Assembly (NCBI RefSeq): GCF_011682065.1
Contig: NZ_VUYU01000002.1
Location: forward strand, 62,001-126,000
From: Massilia rubra
Lineage (GTDB): Bacteria > Pseudomonadota > Gammaproteobacteria > Burkholderiales > Burkholderiaceae_D
Direction of reading: 5' to 3'
Length of the DNA: 64,000 nucleotides
Below, one piece after another: positions 34,740-43,906 of the stretch (positions are counted from its first letter, which is position 1; each line of letters opens with the position of its first letter). The notes beneath the pieces were generated by a model, which saw only the letters and a list, made by a program, of their open reading frames with translations, was not told where the DNA came from and ran no database searches. The position numbers and the translations under genes were made by a program.

Positions 34740-35913
34740 GCGCGCTCTGTTCATCGCGGCGCTGGCCACGAGCTTGTTGGCCGCTTGCGGCGGCGGTAGC
34801 GGCGGGGGCGGTGCTGCGCCAGCCGGCAATGTCGTGCTGGCGCCGGTGACCACGCTGGCAGCGAGCGTCACGCAAACGGCGCAGCCGGAGGTGGACCAGT
34901 ACATGCAGGGGCAACTGGTCGAGCAGCGCATTCCCGGCATGACGCTGGTGGTGGTCCGGGACGGCACCGTTGTCTACGGCAAGGGCTACGGCTACGCCGA
35001 CCTTGAGGCCGCGCGCCCGGTGAAACCGGAGGACCGCTTCGAAATCGGCTCGATCAGCAAGTCGTTCGCCGCCACCGCCATCATGCTGCTGGTAGAGGAG
35101 GGCAAGATATCGCTCGACGACAAGCTCGACAAATTCATCGGGGCGGTGCCGCCGCAATGGAGCGGCATCACCATTCGGCACCTGCTGAACCACACTTCCG
35201 GCCTGCCCGAATATCCGGACGATCCGACCTTTGCGGACCTGCATGCCAACAAGATCCTGGGAGAAGACGACATGCTGGCCAGGTTCAGGGCGTATTCCCT
35301 GAGCTGGGAGCCGGGCACCAGGTACCGGTATTGCAATGTGGGCTACGATATTCTCGGTATCGTCGTGCGCAGGGTCACCGGCAAGGGCTATTTCGATTTC
35401 CTGAAAGAGCGGGTGTTCACGCCGCTGGGCATGCACAGCGCGCGCCTCGTCGCGCCGAAGCCGGCGCGCGCGGACAGCGCCATCGGGTACGAGCTCAAAG
35501 ACGGCAAACATCTCCCGTTTGTCACGACCGACGCGATGTCGGTCTACCTGGGCATGGCAGCGAGCGGGATCGAACTCAGTGCCATGGACATGGCGAAGTG
35601 GGATGCTGCGCTGTACACCGACAAGATCCTCAAGCAATCGACCCTGGCCTTGATGTGGGCCGACAACGCCCTGGTGCAGGCGGCCAATGCCGACAATGCC
35701 GACATCTACTACGGCTTGGGCTGGCAACTGCGGACCCAGAACGGGAAGCGCTGGGTATACCACTCCGGCGGCATGCCCGGCTACGTCACCGACTTCATGC
35801 GCTACCCGGATCAGAAGCTGACCATCATCGTGTTTACCAACCTGAGTGACCAGCATGCGAATGCCCGCAAGATCGTGCGCGCGGTCGCGCCCATGTTCGG
35901 CCAAACGCTCTAG
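34732..35913 (+). CDS. Serine hydrolase lipoprotein (class C beta-lactamase-like)
   Basis: 393 residues. Lipobox LAAC places the lipidated Cys at residue 19, followed by a Gly/Ser-rich tether. The beta-lactamase-fold motifs are SxxK at Ser107-Ile-Ser-Lys110 (GSISKSF), YxN as Tyr-Cys-Asn in RYRYCNVGY, and HSGG near the end (VYHSGGMPGY). Members of this family (EstB, Pab87, AmpC-like) are esterases, D-amino peptidases or penicillin-interacting enzymes. The HSGG third motif points to esterase or peptidase activity more than to a true beta-lactamase (KTG). Periplasm-facing lipoprotein. Confidence 0.85.
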   Translation: MDRRALFIAALATSLLAACGGGSGGGGAAPAGNVVLAPVTTLAASVTQTAQPEVDQYMQGQLVEQRIPGMTLVVVRDGTVVYGKGYGYADLEAARPVKPEDRFEIGSISKSFAATAIMLLVEEGKISLDDKLDKFIGAVPPQWSGITIRHLLNHTSGLPEYPDDPTFADLHANKILGEDDMLARFRAYSLSWEPGTRYRYCNVGYDILGIVVRRVTGKGYFDFLKERVFTPLGMHSARLVAPKPARADSAIGYELKDGKHLPFVTTDAMSVYLGMAASGIELSAMDMAKWDAALYTDKILKQSTLALMWADNALVQAANADNADIYYGLGWQLRTQNGKRWVYHSGGMPGYVTDFMRYPDQKLTIIVFTNLSDQHANARKIVRAVAPMFGQTL

Positions 35914-35940
35914 TAGCCGCGATTTTCGCTCTGCGATGCT

Positions 35941-35996
35941 CGCCGGATCGCCGGACCGCCGGATCGCCGGACCGCCGGACCGCCGGATCGCCGGAC
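35941..35996. repeat. Seven tandem copies of CGCCGGAY
   Basis: An 8-bp unit CGCCGGA(T/C) is repeated seven times without interruption, just after the serine hydrolase gene. The last base of the units reads T,C,T,C,C,T,C. It is a GC-rich microsatellite prone to slippage, with no coding role seen. Confidence 0.9.
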
Positions 35997-36097
35997 TGTC
36001 GTACGGCGGCGCTTCTGTCGCCAAACTTGCACCGCCCACGACGGTTTTTCGATATCTCCTCCAGGGCACCAGTTGGGCCGTCCGCGCAATCGACCTG

Positions 36098-36874
36098 TCA
36101 GTCCGGCAGCTCCTGCGTGGACGCCATGTCGTCGAGCTCCACATCGCCATACGTCAGGCCGATCGCTTCTTCATACCAGGTCTGCGTCAGCGCCAGGTGC
36201 TCGCGCTCTTCGTTCAGGGCCTGGGTGAAGCTGTCGACCATGTCCGCCAGGCCGTGTTCGTCCGCCAGCGCCACCAGTGTTTCCCAGCCCGCCTTGTCGC
36301 TCAGTTCGGCGGTGACGATGGCATGCAGCGACTGGGCGATGCTGGTGCGCGGGTCGTTCAGCACCTGCACCAGGCCCATCGACTCCACACCCACCAGGTC
36401 GGCGCTCGGCGTTTGCGAGGTCGGGTCGCCACCCAGCGATGCGATGGCGTCGGCCACCAGGTGGAAATGGCGCGCCTCGTCGGCCCGGATTTGCTCCAGG
36501 TCTTCGATGGTCATGCTGATATCGCCACCGAGCATGACTTCGCACTTGGTGATCAGCGCGTCGTACAGGCGCGTGCCGGTACGCTCGAAGGCCAGCCGCT
36601 CGCCGAGTTTGTCGAGCAGGATCTGCGGACTCTCGCCCTTGAGCATCGACATGCCCACAGTGACCGCGCCGGTCAAGGTGCCCGGCAGCGGCACCGAGCC
36701 GAGCGCGTCGGCATTGGCGATGTAGTCGCTGCGCAGCTCGGCCAGGGCGATCTCGTCCATGCCGTCGCTCGACATCACGCTCGGTTCGAGCTCCTGCATC
36801 GCCTTGCTGTCGAGCGGCGACATCTGGATGCCGGTGCGGTTCATTCCCATGTGTTCCTGTTGAACGTTGCTCAT
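36098..36874 (-). CDS. Ferritin-like domain protein (B)
   Basis: 258 residues. The first 70 residues are acidic and flexible. The rest is a four-helix bundle carrying likely diiron ligands: FERTGTRLYDAL, the ExxH in DEARHFHLVADAI, a helix with TAELSDKAGWETLVALADEHG, and a second ExxH in NEEREHLALTQTWYEEAI. Such proteins store or oxidise iron or act as peroxidases. The gene starts 26 bases after a second ferritin-like gene of the same operon, and the pair are distant paralogues or partners. No signal peptide. Confidence 0.75.
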   Translation of the reverse strand: MSNVQQEHMGMNRTGIQMSPLDSKAMQELEPSVMSSDGMDEIALAELRSDYIANADALGSVPLPGTLTGAVTVGMSMLKGESPQILLDKLGERLAFERTGTRLYDALITKCEVMLGGDISMTIEDLEQIRADEARHFHLVADAIASLGGDPTSQTPSADLVGVESMGLVQVLNDPRTSIAQSLHAIVTAELSDKAGWETLVALADEHGLADMVDSFTQALNEEREHLALTQTWYEEAIGLTYGDVELDDMASTQELPD

Positions 36875-36900
36875 AAAAATTCTCCTGTTCCAACATGCGC

Positions 36901-38091
36901 TCAGGGCGCGCTGACGCCGGCGGCAGCCAGCGTGCCTTTGCGATTAAGTTCGGTCCCGGGCATCCAGACATAGCCGGACGCCACCATCTCGCTGGGCGAC
37001 CCGTCCGCGTTGACCTGGCTGCGATAGGCCAGCGAAAGCGGGCTTTCGAGCGCCCTGGCGACGAAACGGCTACCATCGGTGCGTACGTCGACCTCGTTCA
37101 TGAGCACCTTGCGCACGAAGTCGCGCTGGCTGCGCAGCGCGAGCGGGCTGGCGAAGTCGCTGGTAACGATCTCGGCCGGGTCGCGCCGCTCGAATTGCTT
37201 GAACGCCTCGCACGCCATGTGAAAATGACCCAGTTCATAGTCGAGAAAGCGTTCCCACAGCGCGCGCAGGTGGTGATTGGTCTCCGTCTCGACGCAGCTG
37301 TAGTAGTTGTAGCACTCGGCCGCCTCGTGCAACAGCCATTGCTCGATCCACGATTCGGCCGGGTCGAGCATGGATTCGTACTGGGTCACGTGCTGTTCTT
37401 CGACGGAAGCGATTTCGGCATACAGCTGGCGCGCCAGCGGGTCGGAGAACAGCGGGCCGATGTTCTGGTAATAGTCGTGCGTCTGGTACTCGCTGGCGAC
37501 GATCGTCAGCGCGTTAACCTTGCTTAAAAATGCCGCGCTGCGGGCGTTGTATGGCTCGCGCAGTTCGTCTTCGGGTGCGCGGTGATGCTCGGACGTGGGC
37601 CGTCCGGGCAGGATGTCTGTGTAGCTTTGCAATATATTGTTGGCGTCCTTGCCCTCGAGCCGGTCGAGCAGGGCCGCGTAGCGGTACAGGTGGTCGAAGT
37701 CTTCCAGCAGGCCGAAGCGGTAGACCTGGGCCAGATACGGGTCGGGCTCGCTCTGGGCGATGGCGGCCGTGACTTCGATGGCGACCTGCTCGTAGGCGAC
37801 CGTGGTTTCAAGCGGGGAGTGGTCGGCCGCGATCAGCCAGTTGACCAGCGTGGCCTGATGCTGCTCGGTACGGCGCACCTTGGCCAGCGGCAGGCGCAGA
37901 TCGCGGTTGAAGCGGGCTGCCAGGTGGCCGAAACGCAACGCTTCGGTCTCGAGCCCGTTGATGAGGATGACCCGGATGCGCGTAAATGCGTCGTCATCGA
38001 GCTTGCTGATCGGTTTTTGCACCATGTCGCGCCAGGTGAACCGCTGCTTGTCGATGTCCGTGCCTTTTGAATCGAAAAGACTGAATGCCAT
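36901..38091 (-). CDS. Ferritin-like domain protein (A)
   Basis: 396 residues from the ATG at 38091, fixed by GGAGG upstream. It is largely helical, with possible diiron ligands in FGLLEDFDHLYRYAALL, ASVEEQHVTQYESML, LHEAAECYNYYSC and ELGHFHMACEAF. The C-terminal 80 residues form a separate beta-rich segment. The family resembles rubrerythrin-like proteins without the rubredoxin domain. It is first in a two-gene operon. Expected role: oxidative or iron stress; not proven. Confidence 0.7.
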   Translation of the reverse strand: MAFSLFDSKGTDIDKQRFTWRDMVQKPISKLDDDAFTRIRVILINGLETEALRFGHLAARFNRDLRLPLAKVRRTEQHQATLVNWLIAADHSPLETTVAYEQVAIEVTAAIAQSEPDPYLAQVYRFGLLEDFDHLYRYAALLDRLEGKDANNILQSYTDILPGRPTSEHHRAPEDELREPYNARSAAFLSKVNALTIVASEYQTHDYYQNIGPLFSDPLARQLYAEIASVEEQHVTQYESMLDPAESWIEQWLLHEAAECYNYYSCVETETNHHLRALWERFLDYELGHFHMACEAFKQFERRDPAEIVTSDFASPLALRSQRDFVRKVLMNEVDVRTDGSRFVARALESPLSLAYRSQVNADGSPSEMVASGYVWMPGTELNRKGTLAAAGVSAP

Positions 38092-38259
38092 GATTTTCCT
38101 CCGTTCTGCGGTATGACGTTGGAGTGCGCGGCCGGCGCCAGGTTCAAAGAATTTTTGTAAAAACCACAGCGGCAACGCGTGATTCAATTGTGACAACCCT
38201 GCCCGGGACGCGCTTTGTGTGGCAAACTGCGCACTTGCAATCAATCACTGCCGGGGCAC

Positions 38260-39525
38260 ATGAGCATCATCCACAATTTACCGTACGAATGGCTGGTCGG
38301 CCTGCGCTACACACGCGCCGGCAAGCGTAGTGGCCGCAACAGCTTTATCTCGTTCATTTCCCTCATCTCGGTCTCGGGCATCGCCCTCGGCGTGGCAGCG
38401 CTGATCGTGGTGCTGTCGGTGATGAACGGCTTTCAGAAAGAGGTCACCGACCGCATGCTGTCGGTGCTGGCCCACATCGAAGTATTCGACCCGCGCGGCA
38501 CCATGCCCAACTGGCAGGCGGCGATGCGGGATGCGCTCAAGAACCCGGCCGTCAAGGGCGCGGCGCCCTTCGTCGAGACCCAGGGCATGCTGCTGCGCGA
38601 CGGCGTGATGCGCCCGGCCGTCATCCGCGGCATCTTGCCGGCCGAAGAACACAAGGTGTCGGATGCGGCGCGCCAGGTGCGCCAGGGCAGCCTGGCGGCG
38701 CTGGTGCCCGGCCAGTTCAATATCGTGATGGGCTACGCGCTGGCGCGCTCGCTCGGCATCGGCATCGGCGACAAGGTCACCATGCTGCTGGCGCAAGCCC
38801 AGACCACGCCGGCCGGCATGCTGCCGCGCACGCGCACCTTCACCCTGGTCGGCATTTTCGAGGCCGGCCATTACGAATATGACGCCAGCTTCGCCTTCGT
38901 GCACCTGGAAGACGCGCAGAAGATGGAGCGGCTCGACGCGCCATCGGGCCTGCGCCTGCGCATCGCCGACATGCACGCCGCGCCGGCGGTGGCGCAGGAA
39001 CTCAAGGCCAGCATGGCGGGCCCCTTGCGCATCCGCGACTGGTCGGAGCAGAATGCCACCTGGTTCGCCGCCGTGCAGACCGAGAAAAAGATGATGTTCG
39101 TCGTGCTGACCCTGATCATCGCGGTGGCCGCCTTCAACCTGATCGCCACCCTGGTGATGACGGTGACCGAGAAGCAGGCCGACATTGCGATTTTGCGCAC
39201 GCTCGGTTCCTCGCCGCGCTCGATCATGAAGATCTTCATGATCCAGGGTGCGCTGGTGGGCATGCTGGGCACCCTGGCCGGCGTCGGCCTGGGCGTGCTG
39301 GTCGCGCTGAACATCGATGTCATCGTCCCGTTTATTGAACGTCTATTAGGAGTACAGTTTTTGCCCAAGGATATCTACCTGATCAGCGCCTTGCCATCCG
39401 ACCTGCGCTGGCCCGACGTGGCCAGGATCGGCGGCGTGGCCGTGCTGCTGGCGTTCGTCGCCACGCTCTACCCGAGCTACACCGCTTCGCGCGTGAAACC
39501 GGCGGAGGCGCTGCGCTATGAGTAA
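38260..39525 (+). CDS. lolC: Lipoprotein-releasing ABC permease (LolC/E family)
   Basis: 421 residues from the ATG at 38260 ([19 protein letters not shown]). It is an inner-membrane permease that extracts lipoproteins for transfer to LolA. TM1 is [26 protein letters not shown], followed by a large periplasmic domain to about residue 270 and three C-terminal membrane segments. The coupling segment with the [24 protein letters not shown] motif is characteristic. It overlaps lolD by 8 bases. Whether it is LolC, LolE or a fused-role LolF cannot be told from this window. Confidence 0.92.
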   Translation: MSIIHNLPYEWLVGLRYTRAGKRSGRNSFISFISLISVSGIALGVAALIVVLSVMNGFQKEVTDRMLSVLAHIEVFDPRGTMPNWQAAMRDALKNPAVKGAAPFVETQGMLLRDGVMRPAVIRGILPAEEHKVSDAARQVRQGSLAALVPGQFNIVMGYALARSLGIGIGDKVTMLLAQAQTTPAGMLPRTRTFTLVGIFEAGHYEYDASFAFVHLEDAQKMERLDAPSGLRLRIADMHAAPAVAQELKASMAGPLRIRDWSEQNATWFAAVQTEKKMMFVVLTLIIAVAAFNLIATLVMTVTEKQADIAILRTLGSSPRSIMKIFMIQGALVGMLGTLAGVGLGVLVALNIDVIVPFIERLLGVQFLPKDIYLISALPSDLRWPDVARIGGVAVLLAFVATLYPSYTASRVKPAEALRYE

Positions 39526-40222
39526 TGTGAACACCGGCGCAACCCCGGTCCTGTCGTGCCGGGGATTGGGCAAGACCTTCACCCAGGGCGCCTATTCGGT
39601 GCCGGTGCTGGCCAATGTGGACTTCAGCATCTATCGCGGCGAACGCGTGGCGATCGTGGGCGCTTCCGGCTCCGGCAAGTCGACCCTGCTGCATTTGCTG
39701 GGCGGGCTCGATACGCCGACCACCGGCTCGGTGACCTTGCTGGGCAAGGACTTCGCCAGTTTGTCGGAAACCGCGCGCGGCGACCTGCGCAACGAGGCGC
39801 TCGGCTTCGTGTACCAGTTCCACCATTTGCTGCCGGAGTTTTCGGCGCTCGACAACGTCGCCATGCCGCTCCTGATCCGCCGCGAAAAGCGCGCGCTTGC
39901 CGTCGACAAGGCGCGCGCCGTGCTCGAACGCGTGGGCCTGGCCAAGCGCGTGGTGCACGTGCCGGGCGAATTGTCCGGCGGCGAACGCCAGCGCGTGGCC
40001 CTGGCGCGCGCGCTGGTCACCCAGCCTGGCTGCGTGCTGGCCGACGAACCGACCGGTAACCTCGATCACGCCACCGCGCAGCAGATTTTCGACCTGATGC
40101 TCGAACTGTCGAAGACCCTGGGCACGGCGTTCGTCATCGTCACCCACGATATCGAACTGGCGCGCCGCTGCGACCGCGTGCTGCGCCTGACCGAACACGG
40201 ACTGCAACCGGCCGAACTGTGA
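39518..40222 (+). CDS. lolD: Lipoprotein-releasing ABC ATPase LolD
   Basis: 234 residues. Walker A is [21 protein letters not shown], the LolD-specific [19 protein letters not shown] with the Q-loop follows, the signature is [16 protein letters not shown], and Walker B is [12 protein letters not shown]. It energises the LolC/E permease encoded by the overlapping upstream gene. Its stop overlaps the tatD start, so the three genes form one operon. Confidence 0.95.
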   Translation: MSNVNTGATPVLSCRGLGKTFTQGAYSVPVLANVDFSIYRGERVAIVGASGSGKSTLLHLLGGLDTPTTGSVTLLGKDFASLSETARGDLRNEALGFVYQFHHLLPEFSALDNVAMPLLIRREKRALAVDKARAVLERVGLAKRVVHVPGELSGGERQRVALARALVTQPGCVLADEPTGNLDHATAQQIFDLMLELSKTLGTAFVIVTHDIELARRCDRVLRLTEHGLQPAEL

Positions 40223-41019
40223 CGATGTGGATCGACACCCACTGCCATCTGGACGCGCACGAATTCGGCGCCGAATCGCTGGAGGTGGCGCGCCGCGCCG
40301 GTGACGCCGGCGTGGCGATGATCGTCATTCCGGCGGTCGAACGCGGCAATTTCGACACCGTGCGCCAGATGGCCGCCAGCGCGCCGAACGCCAGCTACGC
40401 GCTCGGCATCCACCCGATCTATGTGCCCAAGGCCACCGAGGACGACCTGGTGGCCTTGCGTGCGGCGGTGGAGTTGGCGATGGGTGACCCGAATTTTGTC
40501 GCCATCGGCGAGATCGGGCTCGATTTTTTCATTCCGATGCTGTGCGAACCGGCCATGCGCGACAAGCAGGAGCATTTTTTCCGCGAGCAGTTGCGCATCG
40601 CGCGCGACGTCGGCCTGCCGGTGCTGATGCACGTGCGCCGCTCGCAGGACCAGGTGCTCAAGCACGTGCGCCAGCTTCGCCCGGCGGGCGGCATCGCGCA
40701 TGCGTTCAACGGCAGCTTCCAGCAGGCGCAGGTCTACATCGACCTGGGTTTCAAACTGGGCTTCGGCGGCGCCATGACTTTTACGCGCGCCTTGCAGATC
40801 CGGCGCCTGGCGGCGACCTTGCCGCTGGACGTCATCGTGCTCGAAACCGATGCGCCGGATATTTCACCGGCCTGGATTCATCCGGGCCGCAACAGCCCCG
40901 AGCAACTGCCCGCCATCGGCGCGGTGCTGGCCGAACTGCGCGAGCTGTCGGTCGACGCGGTGCGCGCGGCCACCTGCGCCAACGCGCGGGCCGCGCTGCC
41001 ACGCCTGCTGCTGGGGTAG
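40219..41019 (+). CDS. TatD-family metal-dependent hydrolase
   Basis: 266 residues. GTG at 40219 overlaps the lolD stop; ATG at 40225 is equally likely. Metal ligands of the amidohydrolase-like barrel are seen in [29 protein letters not shown] and LETDAPD. TatD enzymes are Mg-dependent deoxyribonucleases implicated in DNA repair and, in some reports, D-aminoacyl hydrolysis. The HVRRS segment has Arg where many family members read HxR(D/E). Third gene of the lol operon. Confidence 0.88.
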   Translation: MTMWIDTHCHLDAHEFGAESLEVARRAGDAGVAMIVIPAVERGNFDTVRQMAASAPNASYALGIHPIYVPKATEDDLVALRAAVELAMGDPNFVAIGEIGLDFFIPMLCEPAMRDKQEHFFREQLRIARDVGLPVLMHVRRSQDQVLKHVRQLRPAGGIAHAFNGSFQQAQVYIDLGFKLGFGGAMTFTRALQIRRLAATLPLDVIVLETDAPDISPAWIHPGRNSPEQLPAIGAVLAELRELSVDAVRAATCANARAALPRLLLG

Positions 41020-41026
41020 CAGGACG

Positions 41027-41782
41027 TCAGATACCCTGGCCGCCCGACACTTCGATGCGCTGGGCGTTCACCCAGCGGTTGTTCTCCGACAGCAGGCTGG
41101 CGATCATCGGCCCGATATCGTCCGGCAGGCCAACCCGGCCCAGGGCGGTCATCGCGGCGAAGCTCTGGTTGATGTCAGGATTGTCGCGCACCACGCCGCC
41201 GCCGAAATCGGTCTCGATCGCGCCCGGCGCCACCGTGTTGACGGCGATGCCGCGGCTGCCCAATTCCTTCGCCATGTAGCGGCTCAATGTCTCGACTGCC
41301 GCCTTGACCGCCGCGTAGGCCGCGTAGCCCGGATAGGTCAGGCGCGTCAGGCCTGTCGACAGATTGACGATGCGCCCGCCGTCGGCGATCAGCGGCAGCA
41401 GCGCTTGCGTCAGGAAGTACACGCCCTTGAAGTGCACGTCCACCAGGCGGTCGAACTGCGCTTCGGTGGTCTCTTCGATCAGCGCAAAGTCGCCATGGCC
41501 GGCGTTGTTGACCAGGTGGTCGAAGCTGTCGCGCTGCCAGGTCGCGCGCAGGGCCGTGCGAAGTTGGTCGGCGAAGGCTGCAAAGCCGTTGATGCTGCCC
41601 ATGTCGAGCTGGAAGGCGACGGCCGTGCGGCCCATCGCCGCGATCTCGGCTACCACGGCCTGCGCTTCATCCGCGCGCGACTGATACGTGATGATCACGT
41701 CACTGCCGCCCCGGGCAATGCTCAATGCGGTGTTGCGTCCGAGCCCGCGGCTCGCACCCGTGACGATGGCAATCTTGGTCAT
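41027..41782 (-). CDS. SDR-family oxidoreductase
   Basis: 251 residues, classical short-chain dehydrogenase. The cofactor site is TGASRGLG at residues 9-16, NNAG lies in LVNNAGHGD, and the catalytic Tyr-xxx-Lys is in YAAYAAVKAAVETLSRY with the Ser/Thr of the preceding STG. The C-terminus is ISGGQGI-like (EVSGGQGI). Substrate unknown. It is divergent from an AraC-family gene 134 bases away, which probably regulates it. It is convergent with tatD. Confidence 0.88.
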   Translation of the reverse strand: MTKIAIVTGASRGLGRNTALSIARGGSDVIITYQSRADEAQAVVAEIAAMGRTAVAFQLDMGSINGFAAFADQLRTALRATWQRDSFDHLVNNAGHGDFALIEETTEAQFDRLVDVHFKGVYFLTQALLPLIADGGRIVNLSTGLTRLTYPGYAAYAAVKAAVETLSRYMAKELGSRGIAVNTVAPGAIETDFGGGVVRDNPDINQSFAAMTALGRVGLPDDIGPMIASLLSENNRWVNAQRIEVSGGQGI

Positions 41783-41916
41783 GCTGAACTCCTGTTATGT
41801 GGGGGAAGGCCATGATAGGGCGCAGGCTCCGCGCTGGCGTAGCCCGAACCTCGCGCTTGTTTGCCTGATCCTCCACATGCCGGCGGCGGCGCTCGTGAAT
41901 CGGGTACGATTGCGGC

Positions 41917-42789
41917 ATGACCGACACCTTGCTCAATATAGTCCGCCGCCATGTGGAGGCGCATGCCGATGCCGACGGCCTGGCGCAAACGCCCATCGCC
42001 GGCCTGACCACGATCCGCTCGAACCAAGCCACCGGCCTGCAGCACGGGATCGCCCGGCCGCTGGTCTGCCTGGTGCTCGAAGGGGCCAAGCAGGTTGCCA
42101 TCGGCGCGACCTGCGTCACTTACCGGCCGGGTGACTCGCTCCTCATTACCGCCGATGTGCCGACCGTCAGCCAGATCACGGAGGCGCCGTATATGTCGCT
42201 GGTGCTCGACCTGGACCCGGCGGTGCTGGCCGAACTGAGCGCGCAGATCGGCACTTTGCCGGCCGGCGGCGGGCCGGCCGGATCGACCGATGCCGAGGTG
42301 GCCGATACGGCGCTGCGGCTGATGCGCCTTCTCGACCGGCCGGCCTCGGTGCCGGTGCTTCACGCGCAGCTGGTGCGCGAACTCCATTACTGGCTGCTGA
42401 CCGGACGCCACGGCGCGGCGATCCGCCGGCTCGGTGGCCCGGATGGACATGCCCGGCGGGTCGCGCGGGCGGTGGCGCTGCTGCGGGCCGAATACGACCG
42501 GCCATTGCCGGTCGAGCGGCTGGCGGCGGCGGCCGGGATGAGTGCCTCATCGTTCCACCATCACTTCCGCGTCGCGACCTCGCTCTCGCCGCTGCAATTC
42601 CAGAAGCATCTGCGGCTGATCGAGGCGCGCCGCTTGATGATGTCCGACGGCGTCTCGGCCAGCAGTGCGGCGTTCTCGGTCGGTTACGAGAGCGTGTCGC
42701 AGTTCACGCGCGAATATGGGCGCATGTTCGGTTTACCGCCGATGAAGGATGCAAGCAGCCAGGCGGACCGGATTGACGCGCCGGGATAG
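41917..42789 (+). CDS. AraC-family transcriptional regulator
   Basis: 290 residues. The N-terminal AraC_N sensing domain (about 1-170) contains PLVCLVLEGAKQVAIGATCVTYRPGDSLLI. The C-terminal double helix-turn-helix covers about 190-285, with PLPVERLAAAAGMSASSFHHHFRVATSLSPLQFQKHLRLIEARRLM and SVGYESVSQFTREYGRMFGLPP. It is divergent from the SDR gene, the usual arrangement for an SDR with its activator. The ligand is unknown. Confidence 0.9.
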   Translation: MTDTLLNIVRRHVEAHADADGLAQTPIAGLTTIRSNQATGLQHGIARPLVCLVLEGAKQVAIGATCVTYRPGDSLLITADVPTVSQITEAPYMSLVLDLDPAVLAELSAQIGTLPAGGGPAGSTDAEVADTALRLMRLLDRPASVPVLHAQLVRELHYWLLTGRHGAAIRRLGGPDGHARRVARAVALLRAEYDRPLPVERLAAAAGMSASSFHHHFRVATSLSPLQFQKHLRLIEARRLMMSDGVSASSAAFSVGYESVSQFTREYGRMFGLPPMKDASSQADRIDAPG

Positions 42790-42876
42790 GCAAAGCCGTG
42801 TTATGCTAAAAAATTGCCAATGTTGCAATTGCGTTTCTTTCGCAATGTTGCCTGACTTATCCAACAAGGAACCATC

Positions 42877-43839
42877 ATGAGAAAACCCGCATTATGGAAG
42901 TGGAGTACCTGCCTGCTGTTGGCCGTGTGCGTGGGCGCAGGCGCGGCGGACAACGAGCAGGCGATCGAACTGCGCACCGCAAGCGGCGCCATCGCCGGCA
43001 CCTTGTCGCTGCCCAAAGCCCCCGGACCGGCGCCGGTCGCGCTGATCATCGCAGGCTCAGGCCCGACCGACCGTGATGGCAATCCCCCCGGCATGAAAAA
43101 TGACAGCCTGCGCTTGCTGGCGCAAGGGTTGGCCGACGCCGGCGTGGCCAGCGTGCGCTTCGACAAGCGTGGCGTTGGCGCCAGCTTGGTGGCCGTCGCC
43201 AAAGAGTCGGACTTGCGCTTCGAGACGTATATCGACGACGCCACGGCGTGGCTGGCGATGCTCAAGGCCGACAAGCGCTTTTCGCACGTGAGCGTGATCG
43301 GTCACAGCGAGGGCGCCCTGATCGGCATGCTGGCGGCCAAAGCCGGCAATGCGAAGGCGTATGTCTCGATTGCCGGCGTGGCGCGCGGCGCTTCCACCGC
43401 CCTGCGCGAGCAGCTGGCGACGGCGTTGCCAGCGCCGCTGGCCAAGGAAAGCGAGCGTATCCTGGCGGAGCTGGAGGCCGGACGCACTGTCGCCAATGTG
43501 CCGCCGGAACTGGCCGTGCTGTATCGTCCCAGCGTGCAGCCGTACCTGATATCGTGGTTCAGGTACGTCCCTTCGACCGAGATCAAAAACCTCAAGATGC
43601 CGGTTTTGCTGGTCCAGGGCAGCACCGATCTGCAGGTGCCGCCCGGCGAGGCCGAATTGCTGCACAAGGCCAGGCCGGATGCGCAACTGGTGATGGTGCA
43701 GGGCATGAATCACGTCCTGAAAGAAGCGCCGCCGGATAAGGCGCGCCAGACCGACACCTACATCAACCCCAAATATCCATTGGCGCCTACTTTGGTGCCC
43801 GCAATTGCCGGCTTTCTGAACAAGGTCGCCAAAGACTGA
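42877..43839 (+). CDS. Secreted alpha/beta hydrolase
   Basis: 320 residues with an N-terminal signal (cleavage near GAGAA, about residue 23) and AAGGA before the ATG. Nucleophile elbow GHSEGAL, oxyanion-region GSGPTDRDGNPPG and the late DLQVPPGEAELL/NHVLKEAP acid and His regions fit the esterase branch resembling secreted YqiA/acyl hydrolases. Periplasmic or outer location is expected. Substrate unknown. The comEC gene starts 67 bases downstream. Confidence 0.82.
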   Translation: MRKPALWKWSTCLLLAVCVGAGAADNEQAIELRTASGAIAGTLSLPKAPGPAPVALIIAGSGPTDRDGNPPGMKNDSLRLLAQGLADAGVASVRFDKRGVGASLVAVAKESDLRFETYIDDATAWLAMLKADKRFSHVSVIGHSEGALIGMLAAKAGNAKAYVSIAGVARGASTALREQLATALPAPLAKESERILAELEAGRTVANVPPELAVLYRPSVQPYLISWFRYVPSTEIKNLKMPVLLVQGSTDLQVPPGEAELLHKARPDAQLVMVQGMNHVLKEAPPDKARQTDTYINPKYPLAPTLVPAIAGFLNKVAKD

Positions 43840-43906
43840 TACGCGCCAAGGTCCGGCGCGGCGCGCGCTGGCATGCTGGGGGTTTTGTCCAAGCTACCAG
43901 CGAGCC

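Noticed and set aside
34732-35913. Serine hydrolase considered as an antibiotic-resistance beta-lactamase
   Set aside because: Third motif reads HSGG instead of KTG and the protein is a lipoprotein of the esterase/peptidase branch.
35941-35996. Tandem repeats considered as a CRISPR array
   Set aside because: Unit is 8 bp with no spacers, and no cas genes are present.
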